From Syntrophus sp. PtaU1.Bin005 (GTDB lineage Bacteria > Desulfobacterota > Syntrophia > Syntrophales > Syntrophaceae), in assembly GCA_002067745.1 (NCBI GenBank), contig MVRU01000016.1, positions 1-47,385 of the forward strand: a stretch of 47,385 nt of DNA, in the 5' to 3' direction. Positions within the stretch are counted from its first letter, which is position 1; each line of letters begins with the position of its first letter. A model generated the notes under the pieces. It was not told the origin of the DNA, searched no databases, and saw only the letters and a program-made list of their open reading frames with translations. Both the position numbers and the translations under genes were made by a program. Below, one piece after another: positions 8,280 to 16,284 of this stretch.

Positions 8280-8672
8280 TCAATCCTCTTCCTGGGCAAT
8301 GTAATCCTGATAATCCCTGATCTCCAGAAGATCGTCCAACTCCTCTGGATCTTTCATCTCAATCACCACAATCCACCCGGCATCGTAAGGATCACTGTTC
8401 AGAATGGTCACGTCATCCAGAATGTCCTCATTGACATTGACGATTTCTCCCGACAGGGGTGAAACCAGCTCAAATACGTCGCTTGCAGACTCGACCGTCC
8501 CGAAGGGTTCATCCCTTTCAACAAAGATATCCCCCTTGGGCAATTCGACCTCATCCACATCTCCAAGCTTTTCCTGGGCATACTCTGTAATACCCAGGGT
8601 AGCCATATTGCCGTCAACGGCCACCCAAATGTGTTCGCGACTATAAAGAAGATCATCCGGAAACATTTTCAT
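8280..8672 (-). CDS. GcvH-like protein lacking the lipoyl lysine
   Basis: The length (130 residues) and sequence match the glycine cleavage H protein over the whole fold: LLYSREHIW, GITEYAQEKLGD, the SPLSGEIVNVNE hairpin and the C-terminal LLEIRDYQDYI. In the standard protein the lipoylated lysine lies in ES-V-K-A. Here that stretch reads ESASDVFELVSP, and an ungapped alignment puts Ser64 at the lysine position, so it cannot carry lipoamide there. No gcvT, gcvP or lipoate ligase is nearby; it follows an M24 peptidase gene by 24 bases. It may be a GcvH paralogue with a scaffold or regulatory role. Function unknown. Confidence 0.85.
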   Translation of the reverse strand: MKMFPDDLLYSREHIWVAVDGNMATLGITEYAQEKLGDVDEVELPKGDIFVERDEPFGTVESASDVFELVSPLSGEIVNVNEDILDDVTILNSDPYDAGWIVVIEMKDPEELDDLLEIRDYQDYIAQEED

Positions 8673-8696
8673 AGATTAACACCCTGTTTGTTGAAT

Positions 8697-9785
8697 TTAT
8701 AAGACCAGCAAATCTTTCGGCATTTTTGTCAGGACCTCAGCCCCGTCCTCACGCACCAACACGGTATCTTCGATTCTGATTCCCCATTGACCGGGAAGAT
8801 ATACTCCGGGTTCTATGGTTATAATCATCCCCTCGGAAAGAACCGTGTCGGTATTCCTCGATACCCTCGGAGCTTCGTGAACCTCCAGCCCGACGCCGTG
8901 GCCGGTGCCGTGGGTGAAATAGGAATCCAGGCCGTATTGAGCCAGGCAAGCCCTTGCTACATGATCAATGCGGCTGCAGGTGACGCCGGAGCGGACCTCA
9001 TCCAGAGCCCTGTCATGAGCCTCCTTCACTCTGGAGTATATTTCCCGTTTCCTGTCATCCGCAGATCCCAGGCAGAAGGTGCAGGTTTCATCCGAGCAAT
9101 ACCCATCGACGACCGCACCATAGTCTACAACAACCAGATCACCATATTCCAGGATTTTTCGACCGGGTTTTGCGTGGGGCAAAGCGGCATTGGCTCCTGA
9201 CGCCACGATCGTTTCAAAGGCCATTCGTTCCGCCCCCGCCCTCTTGGCCCCGAAATCAATCTCCAGGGCAAGATCAAGCTCAGACATCCCCGGACGAATC
9301 CTTCGGGACACGGCTTCCAGCACACCGGCGGACAGCTGTGCAGCCCGGCGGATACAGGAAATCTCCCGATCCTCCTTGACCGCCCGAAGCGAATACAACT
9401 CTTCCGACAGAGGCGTCAAGTTTTCTTTTCGAAGCCGCTCCGCCAGCTTCTGATAGAAATCGTAACTCACTGCAGAGGCTTCGAAACCAACAGGATCTTC
9501 CACTGCCCGGTCCAGAACGGCTACGATGCCATCCACCTTGTCCTGATAGCAATAGATATCGGCGCTTTGAACTTCCTCCTGCGCCTGGGTCACGTATCGT
9601 CCGTCAACCAGCAACGTGGCCGCTTGTGGTCGAACCACCAGCACCCCGTCACTTCCGGTAAATCCCGTCAAATAGCGGATATTATGCAGGTCAAAGAGCA
9701 GAAGCGCTTGAACGCCGCCCTGGAAAAAGCGTTTGGAACGCAAGCGGGACAAACGGATTTGATAATCCTTCCGTTCAAAACGCAT
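8697..9785 (-). CDS. pepP: M24-family Xaa-Pro aminopeptidase
   Basis: Creatinase-N domain (about residues 1-135) followed by a pita-bread metallopeptidase domain. All five dimetal ligands are visible: Asp221, Asp232, His296 (GTGHGVG), Glu325 (TIEPGVY) and Glu339 (RIED). The family removes N-terminal residues before proline in the cytosol. At 362 residues it is the short form (PepQ/YqhT-like); aminopeptidase P and prolidase cannot be separated with certainty. The start overlaps the end of the TPR gene by 11 bases, suggesting coupling. Confidence 0.9.
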   Translation of the reverse strand: MRFERKDYQIRLSRLRSKRFFQGGVQALLLFDLHNIRYLTGFTGSDGVLVVRPQAATLLVDGRYVTQAQEEVQSADIYCYQDKVDGIVAVLDRAVEDPVGFEASAVSYDFYQKLAERLRKENLTPLSEELYSLRAVKEDREISCIRRAAQLSAGVLEAVSRRIRPGMSELDLALEIDFGAKRAGAERMAFETIVASGANAALPHAKPGRKILEYGDLVVVDYGAVVDGYCSDETCTFCLGSADDRKREIYSRVKEAHDRALDEVRSGVTCSRIDHVARACLAQYGLDSYFTHGTGHGVGLEVHEAPRVSRNTDTVLSEGMIITIEPGVYLPGQWGIRIEDTVLVREDGAEVLTKMPKDLLVL

Positions 9786-10446
9786 AACGTCTTCTTTTCT
9801 GGAGGCGGATCAGCCAGAGATTCAAGGTTTCCATCACTTTCTCCCGCTGCCGGAGATGAATGGCTTTTGTTGCCGAAGAGTTCTTTGAAGCCAGGACCTG
9901 GTTCAGTCTTTCCTGAATGGCCTGGTCGTCGGGATTCTTGATCAACATCTGTGTCAGAAGAGATTCCGCCGCATCCAGATGCCCCTGGCGGATGTACAGG
10001 TCCGCCATCGTCAACGTTTGCAGACCTGCCGTCATGGGAGAGACGGACGTTTCATCGGCCGTGAATTCCTGAATGGAATCCGCTTGATCCTCCTCAAGCA
10101 TCCGCAGCTTGCCGGATACCTCCCGGGAAAGATCAGAAACGGGGTTCAACGCTATAAAGCGACGATAAAATTTGGCCGCTTCCTGGTTCAACCCCCCCTT
10201 GAAACAGATATCCCCCATGCAGGCAAAGACACGAGACAGTCCCAATACCGTCAGTTCCACATCCTCAACGAGGGCTGAGGCCTCGTCGAGTTTACCCAGC
10301 CGCATGCAGGCATGGCACTGAACCAGAAGCGCATCAACGTCCCCGGGATGCTTTTCAAGCCAGATTTTTACCGCCTCCAAGGCGCCCTCATAATCGCCTT
10401 GCTCAAGCAGGGTTTGTGTTACGGAGAAAAATGCGGCTCTATCCAT
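9775..10446 (-). CDS. Tetratricopeptide-repeat protein
   Basis: The 223 residues show at least three TPR-like helix pairs: GDYEGALEAVKIWLEKHPGD (about 17-36), NQEAAKFYRRFIALNP (about 91-106) and QGHLDAAESLLTQMLIKNPDD (about 153-173). There is no signal peptide or membrane segment, so it is probably a cytosolic scaffold. The C-terminus is Lys/Arg-rich. It is the first gene of a minus-strand unit with pepP and the GcvH-like gene. The partner is unknown. Confidence 0.7.
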   Translation of the reverse strand: MDRAAFFSVTQTLLEQGDYEGALEAVKIWLEKHPGDVDALLVQCHACMRLGKLDEASALVEDVELTVLGLSRVFACMGDICFKGGLNQEAAKFYRRFIALNPVSDLSREVSGKLRMLEEDQADSIQEFTADETSVSPMTAGLQTLTMADLYIRQGHLDAAESLLTQMLIKNPDDQAIQERLNQVLASKNSSATKAIHLRQREKVMETLNLWLIRLQKRRRYAF

Positions 10447-10729
10447 ATGGAATTCTTACCGTATTGAGAATTTTGACGTAATGCGGGTATGATTCGACTT
10501 GAACAAGTCTGCCTACAGTTGGAGGAGCTATCACAGCCTGGATGGCATGTCAAGACAGATGCGGGACTTTCTTGCATGCTTCGGAATATCGGATTGCCTC
10601 AAGCATTCCAATAGCCTGTGACATCCCGGGCTGCGCGCGCCGGCACCGGCATCAATGGCTCAACGGATGCCTGTGCAAGCAAGTACTCTGTCCTAAAGCC
10701 CCGCTATCCGCTCCGGTGTGGAGTGGGGT
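10447..10729. other. Intergenic stretch between the pil operon and the TPR gene
   Basis: 283 bases with no credible gene. It contains a perfect 6-bp palindrome GACTTG-AA-CAAGTC at 10496-10509, about 50 bases upstream of the TPR start, which could be an operator or small hairpin. No clear terminator is seen for the pil operon. Confidence 0.4.
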
Positions 10730-11158
10730 TTATTTGCCCCGCTTCCCCTGGTCGATTTTAGTCAGGGTTCCACCTTCAAAGGAAAGGCGGTAAACGAAAT
10801 CATTGGAACCTCTGTTGTAATACCACCTTTCCGTCACCTGCTCTTTATAGTTCGTCCTGCGGGCAGTCCGTTTTGCTTTTTCGGAGTGATGACTTTCACC
10901 GCCCTGCGAACGTTCGCTGCTTTTGCGGACGACGGTTCGGGCCTTCCCTCTGACTCCCGTTTCATGACGGTACGTAGGTTCTCCACAGCGTAACATGACA
11001 TCCGCCATGCTGTCTCCCAGGGACACCATGTCATGTCCGCATCGAAATGTTCCTGATCCGGAGGCTGCCGCCTCCCCGGAACGCCCCAGGCCAAGGAATA
11101 CGAACACCAGGGCAAAGGTGAGGATGGTTTCAAAGACCCTTTTCACGATGAAACTCAT
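10730..11158 (-). CDS. DUF2845 exported protein
   Basis: A signal sequence (about residues 1-32, hydrophobic LTFALVFVFLGL) is followed by the family core FRCGHDMVSLGDSMADVM and LRCGEPT, with its two cysteines, then a basic low-complexity spacer and the closing RWYYNRG..FVYRLSFEGG. DUF2845 resembles the BamE/SmpA fold and has no settled function. The start overlaps the pilQ stop by one base (TAATG), so it is translationally coupled to pilQ and may assist the secretin or the envelope. Confidence 0.72.
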   Translation of the reverse strand: MSFIVKRVFETILTFALVFVFLGLGRSGEAAASGSGTFRCGHDMVSLGDSMADVMLRCGEPTYRHETGVRGKARTVVRKSSERSQGGESHHSEKAKRTARRTNYKEQVTERWYYNRGSNDFVYRLSFEGGTLTKIDQGKRGK

Positions 11159-12960
11159 TACGGCTTGCCGATAAGACTCGCCTTCGCCACTGACGGAGTC
11201 TCAACATCCGGTATAATTTTTGGGGTCACAAAGATCAAGAGCTGCTTCCTCGTCTTATCGATGCTCTCTGATTTGAAAAGCCAGCCCAGGACAGGGATCT
11301 TGGAAAGCCATGGCACCCCGCTCATCCCCCTGTCGTCGGTCGTTTTGGAAACACCGCCAATGACCACGGTCGTGCCGTCTTCCACAACAACCTTGGAATC
11401 CACTTCATTTTTAATAATGGGGATATTTCCATTCAACTCTGACGCTTTTGAATAATCCCCCCGGTCGTTGGTGGCATTGATGAGCATGGAAATCCTGCCG
11501 TCCGGCGTAATGGTCGGGGTCACTTCCAGCTTCAGCAAGGCGTCCTTGAAACTGACCTTTGGGTAAGAGGCCCCCCCCGAGGCTTCATAAGTGGTATAAG
11601 GAATTTCTTCACCCTGTTTGATGGTTGCCTTAACACCGTCCATCGTCGTTACTTTGGGAGTGGAGATGATCTTACCCGAACTCGTGGATTCCAGCGCGGC
11701 GATCTGTGCCTCCAACACGGCATTGGCACCGCCGATGACAAAGCCCAGGGTCGGCGTTCCAACAAGAGCCCCCGGCAGGTTAACGGCTGCCTGCGACCCG
11801 GCGGGAGAGGCGGTTATTCCTTTTGGATACGGATAAGAGACAGGGTTCGTTTGCCCCTCTGTTTTATTCGTATTGGTACCCCATGCCGTCTGGGAGGAAT
11901 AGTCTCCTACGCGGGCAGTAAACTTCCCTCCCCATGAAACTCCAAGATTTCGCACAAAGTCATCGCTTGCCTCGACAATTTTCGCCTCGATGGCGATTTG
12001 CCGAAGCTTGCCCTTTTCAGCCAGGAGCTGCTGTTCCCGTTCTCTTCGGGCCACCTCCGCCTCGATCTGATCCTTTTCGGCAGCTTTCCGCGCCTGCTCA
12101 TCCTTTTTCTTCTTTTCCAGGGTCATGACGCTGATGACGTTGCCCATTTCCTTTTTCGCCATGCCGTAGATATCCAGGATGGTCTCAAGGGCCTGATCCC
12201 AGGGAACATCCTTCATGTGAATGCTGACGGCCCCCTTCACATCCGGCCCGGCAACAATGCTGACTCCGCCCGTCTCCGCCAGCAGACGAAGAACCGCGCG
12301 CATGTCGGCATCCTGAAAATCCAGGGATATTTTCTGAGCACCACGCCTGACTTCGCCAATCCCACCGTTGGGTGGAATATTCCCTGTTTCCTGATTGTCC
12401 GCCAGTTCGGCCTCTTGCGAATTCTGGGGCGAACGGTAAGCGGCTTTTGCCTGGGCCACTTTTTTCATCATGGCAGATTTTTCTGTTTCTCCCAAGGTGG
12501 CCACATTGAAATCCAGGATGACGTTTTGCCCCTCCTGACGCACACTGTAGGGAACCGGCTTCTGCAGATCGATGGTGGCATAAACCCAGGGAACGTCCTT
12601 GATGGTCTTCTGCTCGGCGAGGACCTGCCTGATATTGATCATGGCGTCATCATAAAATGGCCGAAGAAGGAGTTCCGGTACCTGCAGGTTTTCCATTTTC
12701 AGCAAAACGGCGCTTCCCGGCTCTTCATCCACCTTGAACTTCGAAATCTTGGTGGCAATAAAGGTGACCCGTTCCCTGCCCTTTATCTGGTCCAGGGTGA
12801 TATTTTCAAGATTTCCAGCATCCAGGGCCGATGTTACGGCACCGTTACCTTTCACGGCGGCCTTCTCAACTTCGACATTTTCTGCTGAAACCCCTGATGG
12901 AAAAACCCACAAGGAACTTAACAACAAAGCAATTCCCAATAGCTGCCCTATTTTTTTCAT
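11158..12960 (-). CDS. pilQ: Type IV pilus secretin PilQ
   Basis: Outer-membrane secretin through which the pilus passes. Signal peptide (1-26, ending GVSA|E); one AMIN-like domain (about 50-155) that would bind peptidoglycan; a secretin/TonB short N domain (KISLDFQDADMRAVLRLLAE, about 206-275); a Lys/Glu/Arg/Gln-rich helix (about 285-320); and the secretin pore domain (about 380-590) ending in VPWLSKIPVLGWLFK. The 600 residues are on the short side of the family, with a single AMIN domain. It is the penultimate gene of the pil unit. Confidence 0.94.
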   Translation of the reverse strand: MKKIGQLLGIALLLSSLWVFPSGVSAENVEVEKAAVKGNGAVTSALDAGNLENITLDQIKGRERVTFIATKISKFKVDEEPGSAVLLKMENLQVPELLLRPFYDDAMINIRQVLAEQKTIKDVPWVYATIDLQKPVPYSVRQEGQNVILDFNVATLGETEKSAMMKKVAQAKAAYRSPQNSQEAELADNQETGNIPPNGGIGEVRRGAQKISLDFQDADMRAVLRLLAETGGVSIVAGPDVKGAVSIHMKDVPWDQALETILDIYGMAKKEMGNVISVMTLEKKKKDEQARKAAEKDQIEAEVARREREQQLLAEKGKLRQIAIEAKIVEASDDFVRNLGVSWGGKFTARVGDYSSQTAWGTNTNKTEGQTNPVSYPYPKGITASPAGSQAAVNLPGALVGTPTLGFVIGGANAVLEAQIAALESTSSGKIISTPKVTTMDGVKATIKQGEEIPYTTYEASGGASYPKVSFKDALLKLEVTPTITPDGRISMLINATNDRGDYSKASELNGNIPIIKNEVDSKVVVEDGTTVVIGGVSKTTDDRGMSGVPWLSKIPVLGWLFKSESIDKTRKQLLIFVTPKIIPDVETPSVAKASLIGKP

Positions 12961-12972
12961 CTCATCCTCACT

Positions 12973-13506
12973 TCATTCCACTTTTTGAAGCTTCAACGGA
13001 ATAAGCTGCGTCTTATACTGCCCTTTTCCTGCCGCTATTCTCTCTTCAACAATCACGCGATCTTCTAAAATCCCGATGACCTGCCCTCCATTCAGACCGA
13101 TGATGGTCCCAACGGACAAAGGGAAAAAATTACCGCGGGCATTGGTCACAATCGCCGTTCGGCCCTGATCTGTCCCTGCAATTCCCACCAGCCTGAATTC
13201 ATTTACGGATGCTCTCTGCAAAGGGAAGATGGACAGGGGCTTCACTTTCTTCACAGCCTTCCGTTTTTTTAGAGACAGGTCCTTTTCGACAAAAGGTTCA
13301 AAAGGATCGGGCTTCCTTGAGAAGTTGTAAGAAGCGTAGCTGATTGTAAACGGCTCTCGCGTTCCTGAAACTCCAGGATCGGTTACAGACTTGGGTGAGA
13401 ATGTCGCACCCCACCCCTGGGCTGTTCCGATCGTCAGACTCAAGAACACGCCGACGATGAATGCGCCGGAGAATCTACGGCTTTCCTTCGATCTTCTTCT
13501 TCGCAT
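12973..13506 (-). CDS. pilP: Type IV pilus assembly protein PilP, without lipobox
   Basis: Periplasmic component that links the PilN/PilO inner-membrane complex to PilQ. The C-terminal beta domain is recognisable (FRLVGIAGTDQGRTAIV; GTIIGLNGGQVIGILEDRVIV). An Arg-rich N-terminus and one hydrophobic segment (about 15-33) form a signal peptide or anchor. Most PilP proteins are lipoproteins, but this one contains no cysteine at all. Start ATG 13506 was preferred over 13512 because AGAAGG lies 6 bases before it but abuts the other. The start lies 32 bases inside the 3' end of pilO. Confidence 0.87.
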   Translation of the reverse strand: MRRRRSKESRRFSGAFIVGVFLSLTIGTAQGWGATFSPKSVTDPGVSGTREPFTISYASYNFSRKPDPFEPFVEKDLSLKKRKAVKKVKPLSIFPLQRASVNEFRLVGIAGTDQGRTAIVTNARGNFFPLSVGTIIGLNGGQVIGILEDRVIVEERIAAGKGQYKTQLIPLKLQKVE

Positions 13507-14194
13507 GTTCATCCTTCTTTTCCAGAAACATGTAGGTCTTTACCAGACAGGCCGTGTTCAGGATGCGACCCGTTCCCTTGGATTCCTTGGACTCTTCTAT
13601 CAGAAAATCTTCAATGTTGACAATGCGGGGCATCCCGGCCATCTTCTGAAAAAAGAGTACGGTGTTATGATAACGGCCGACAACACCCATCTTCACAGGG
13701 ATTTCTTCGTAAAATCCCCCAGCTTCCGGAGTCTTGCCACTGGAGGCCTTATCGCCCGGCTTATGATCGGCCGCTTTGGGCTCATTCCCTTTTGCCGCTC
13801 CCTGCTTGCCGTCACCTTCCTTTGCATCGGCAGACTTCTCAACAGGTTCAAAATGAACGGATTCAATGCCGGCATTTTTTCCAGCCATGGCGATCTCGTA
13901 AAGCAAAGAGGGCATATCCTTTTTTTCAGGAAGCTTGGCCATTGCCACTTCAAATTTCTGCTTCAGGAGCGCCACTTCCTTGACGTATTTCTGCTTCTGA
14001 CTGGCAATGCGCTGCTTTTCTTCCACTTTCCGAGAAAGCTCTTCGGCCTGCGACTTCAGATTTGCCCGAGTTTCCAGCGCAGTGGAAAGGAAAAAGGACC
14101 AGTATAAATAACCGGCCAGCAGCAGGAAAACCCCTGCCAGGAGCGCTTTTTTCTGCGGAGAGAGCTTTTTGATATCATCCAGCGAGATAGCCAT
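13475..14194 (-). CDS. pilO: Type IV pilus inner-membrane protein PilO
   Basis: A short cytoplasmic N-terminus, one membrane segment (about 17-36, ALLAGVFLLLAGYLYWSFFL), a coiled coil (about 40-85) and a periplasmic ferredoxin-like domain form the PilN/PilO heterodimer. An unusual Lys/Gly/Ala/Asp-rich insertion of about 35 residues (about 122-158) splits the periplasmic domain, and the C-terminal tail is also Lys-rich. It sits between pilN (3-base gap) and pilP (overlap). Confidence 0.9.
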   Translation of the reverse strand: MAISLDDIKKLSPQKKALLAGVFLLLAGYLYWSFFLSTALETRANLKSQAEELSRKVEEKQRIASQKQKYVKEVALLKQKFEVAMAKLPEKKDMPSLLYEIAMAGKNAGIESVHFEPVEKSADAKEGDGKQGAAKGNEPKAADHKPGDKASSGKTPEAGGFYEEIPVKMGVVGRYHNTVLFFQKMAGMPRIVNIEDFLIEESKESKGTGRILNTACLVKTYMFLEKKDEHAKKKIEGKP

Positions 14195-14197
14195 GGA

Positions 14198-14749
14198 TCA
14201 GATTCCTTGTTTTTTAATCTTGCAGTTCAAGACAAACTGATGGAATTTCATTCCCGAATATTCCTTCTGTGTGGAGGAAACCAGATCGACAGCCGAGAGA
14301 AAACTTCGGCCTTCCAGATTTCTCATAAAACGTGACAGAACCATATTGTTCCGGGCAACCCCTTCCAACCTCAGATCCGACTCTTTGAGGATTATCCGGT
14401 CGATCCAGGCATCTCCGATTGGAACGGAGGAGTTCAGATCGTTCAGATAACGAACCGGAGCCAGCCGATTCTCTTCCAGGCGGGAAATAACGGAAAGCTT
14501 CTTCTCAAGGACATTTTTGTCCTTCTTGAAAATCTCAACCTCGCCGGCAATTTTATTCAGCCTGGCCAGGACCTCTTCCTTTTCCTTAATATCCCCTTCA
14601 TAGCTTCGAATGCTGGTAATCATGAACAAATGGATGCCGCCAAGGATCAGAAGAAGAGCCAGGAAGGAACCGCCGAAAAGAAAAACCTGCTTTTGAAGAC
14701 CGGCTTGCTTTTTTTTCTCTCGATAGGGAAGGAGATTGATCCGAATCAT
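14198..14749 (-). CDS. pilN: Type IV pilus inner-membrane protein PilN
   Basis: The N-terminal MIRINLLPYREKK is the conserved stretch that docks into PilM. It is followed by one membrane segment (about 23-45) and a coiled coil plus periplasmic domain. The 183 residues are the normal size. GGAGG lies 5 bases before the ATG. The start overlaps the pilM stop in an ATGA arrangement, implying coupled translation. Confidence 0.93.
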   Translation of the reverse strand: MIRINLLPYREKKKQAGLQKQVFLFGGSFLALLLILGGIHLFMITSIRSYEGDIKEKEEVLARLNKIAGEVEIFKKDKNVLEKKLSVISRLEENRLAPVRYLNDLNSSVPIGDAWIDRIILKESDLRLEGVARNNMVLSRFMRNLEGRSFLSAVDLVSSTQKEYSGMKFHQFVLNCKIKKQGI

Positions 14750-15846
14750 TTATCCTCCACCCGACGCAGGGCCAGACCCATACAGACAGCCAGAGCAGGC
14801 CCGATCTGCCCAACCAGAGAAGCGTCGACATATTTGTTGTTGATGTCAATTTTTTTAAAGGGATCGAAGACTTCCGTATCAACACCAAGCCTTTGCTGAA
14901 GGTCCTGTGCAATGCCGGATAACTTGGCGCCGCCACCTGAGAGCAGGACATTCTTGATGTAATCCCCACCGAAGGTCGATCGAAAGAATTCGATGGAGCG
15001 CTCAATTTCCGCACAAATAGGATCGGCATATCCCATGAGGCTCGCCGAAAAGTCATCAGCGCTCAATCCGCTTCCATCAGGCCCCTCTGTCTTGATCCGC
15101 TCCGCCTCATCAAAGGAAATCCCGAGCCTTTCCGCCAGAGATTCCGTTACGATATTTCCGCCCAGCGTAAAATCCCGGGTGAAAATGGAGGCGTCGTTCC
15201 TGACGACGTTGATGTTGGTGATAGAGGCGCCAATGTTGACGAGGGCGACAATATCATTCTCGTCAAAATCATAATTTTCCTCATAGACGGTTTCCAGTGC
15301 GAAGGAATCCACATCCATGATGACGACCTCCAGTCCCGCCGCTTGAAGGGCATCCGTATAGCTGTCGATAATGTCCCTTTTCGCAGCAACAAGCAATACA
15401 TCCAACTGATCGGAGTTGTACTCATTTTCACCAAGGATCTGAAAATCAAAGTTGACCTCTTCCATGTTGTCGAAGGGCAGATACTGCGCGGCATCCTCAC
15501 GGATCATATCGCGCATTTCCTCTTCTTCCATCGTCGGAAAGCCTACTTTTTTGATGATGACGGAATGGCCGGAAAGGGAGGTGACAATACCCTTTCGGAG
15601 ATGGCCCGATGTTTTGAAAAGTTCTTTGACTTTTGCCGCCAGCAGGGAGGAATCGTTGATGATACCGTCGACGATGATGCCCCTGGGAAGAGGAATCTGT
15701 GAAAAGCGGTTCAGGACATAGCCGCCTTTAGGCAATTCCAGAATCTCGGCAAGCTTCAGTGAACTTGAACCGATGTCAAGACCTGCAAGATGCCTGCTGC
15801 CCGGAAATAAACTTTTGAAGTCTAGCAAACTTTTGAAGTCCAGCAT
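14746..15846 (-). CDS. pilM: Type IV pilus assembly ATPase-like protein PilM
   Basis: Actin/FtsA-fold cytoplasmic protein that binds the PilN tail and nucleotide. Motifs: GLDIGSSSLKLAEI (phosphate 1), ALVNIGASITNINV (phosphate 2) and LLSGGGAKLSGI (adenosine). The N-terminus reads MLDFKSLLDFKSLF because of an 18-base tandem duplication at 15809-15844 with one mismatch. The normal family start would need only one copy. No strong ribosome binding site precedes ATG 15846. Confidence 0.94.
   Translation of the reverse strand: MLDFKSLLDFKSLFPGSRHLAGLDIGSSSLKLAEILELPKGGYVLNRFSQIPLPRGIIVDGIINDSSLLAAKVKELFKTSGHLRKGIVTSLSGHSVIIKKVGFPTMEEEEMRDMIREDAAQYLPFDNMEEVNFDFQILGENEYNSDQLDVLLVAAKRDIIDSYTDALQAAGLEVVIMDVDSFALETVYEENYDFDENDIVALVNIGASITNINVVRNDASIFTRDFTLGGNIVTESLAERLGISFDEAERIKTEGPDGSGLSADDFSASLMGYADPICAEIERSIEFFRSTFGGDYIKNVLLSGGGAKLSGIAQDLQQRLGVDTEVFDPFKKIDINNKYVDASLVGQIGPALAVCMGLALRRVEDK
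15809..15844. repeat. 18-base tandem duplication in the pilM 5' end
   Basis: Units 15809-15826 and 15827-15844 are identical except at one position (T15823/C15841). The duplication keeps the frame and adds six residues to the PilM N-terminus. Confidence 0.85.
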
Positions 15847-15883
15847 CGCATACCCGGAAGAAAAGTCCTATGTGTTGAATCCT

Positions 15884-16150
15884 CTACTTGGCGAACTGAT
15901 AGACCCTGTCGCCCTCTTTCACCATTCCCAACTCGTTTCTCGCAATGGTTTCCATGTAGGAAAGGTCATCCCTGAGCAATGCAATCGTGTTCCTCAGTTG
16001 AACATTCTGAAGAACGATTTCCTGGTTTTCTTTTTTCAGGGAAGAAAGCCGTTTCTCCATCATGTAATTGTCAAGCAATCCGCGATTGCCGAACGTGATG
16101 AGCAATCCCATCAGAAAAACAAACAGGGCAAGATATCGACCGATTTTCAT
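15884..16150 (-). CDS. ftsB: FtsB/DivIC-type septum formation protein
   Basis: 88 residues: a short N-terminus, one membrane segment (about 7-21, LALFVFLMGLLITF), a coiled coil (about 33-62) and the closing MVKEGDRVYQF typical of DivIC/FtsB. In E. coli FtsB forms the FtsQLB complex that activates septal peptidoglycan synthesis. AAGGAG lies about 9 bases upstream. It leads the pil genes here (37-base gap to pilM), so division and pilus genes probably share a transcript. Confidence 0.82.
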   Translation of the reverse strand: MKIGRYLALFVFLMGLLITFGNRGLLDNYMMEKRLSSLKKENQEIVLQNVQLRNTIALLRDDLSYMETIARNELGMVKEGDRVYQFAK

Positions 16151-16198
16151 TCGAACGTTCTCCTTGTTTCAGAGTTTGGGAAGGAAACCGTAAGAAAC

Positions 16199-16284
16199 GA
16201 ATTATCTGAGGCAGTCGAATTCGTCATGTTCCTGTAGTGAAGAAACTACAATCACAAATTATGCCATACTACATCAGATAATTC
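16199..16284. promoter_or_regulatory. Inverted repeat and promoter upstream of ftsB-pilMNOPQ
   Basis: A perfect 11-base inverted repeat (GAATTATCTGA 16199-16209, TCAGATAATTC 16274-16284) flanks a minus-strand extended -10 box TGGCATAAT (16258-16266) and a 6-bp hairpin TGTAGT/ACTACA (16233-16250). The right arm abuts the stop codon of the DUF39 gene. The elements could form a promoter with operator arms and a 5' stem-loop. Confidence 0.45.

Noticed and set aside
16252-16267. Sigma-54-like sequence TGGCAT before the pil unit
   Set aside because: The -12 element lacks the nearly invariant GC, so an extended -10 sigma-70 box is the better reading.
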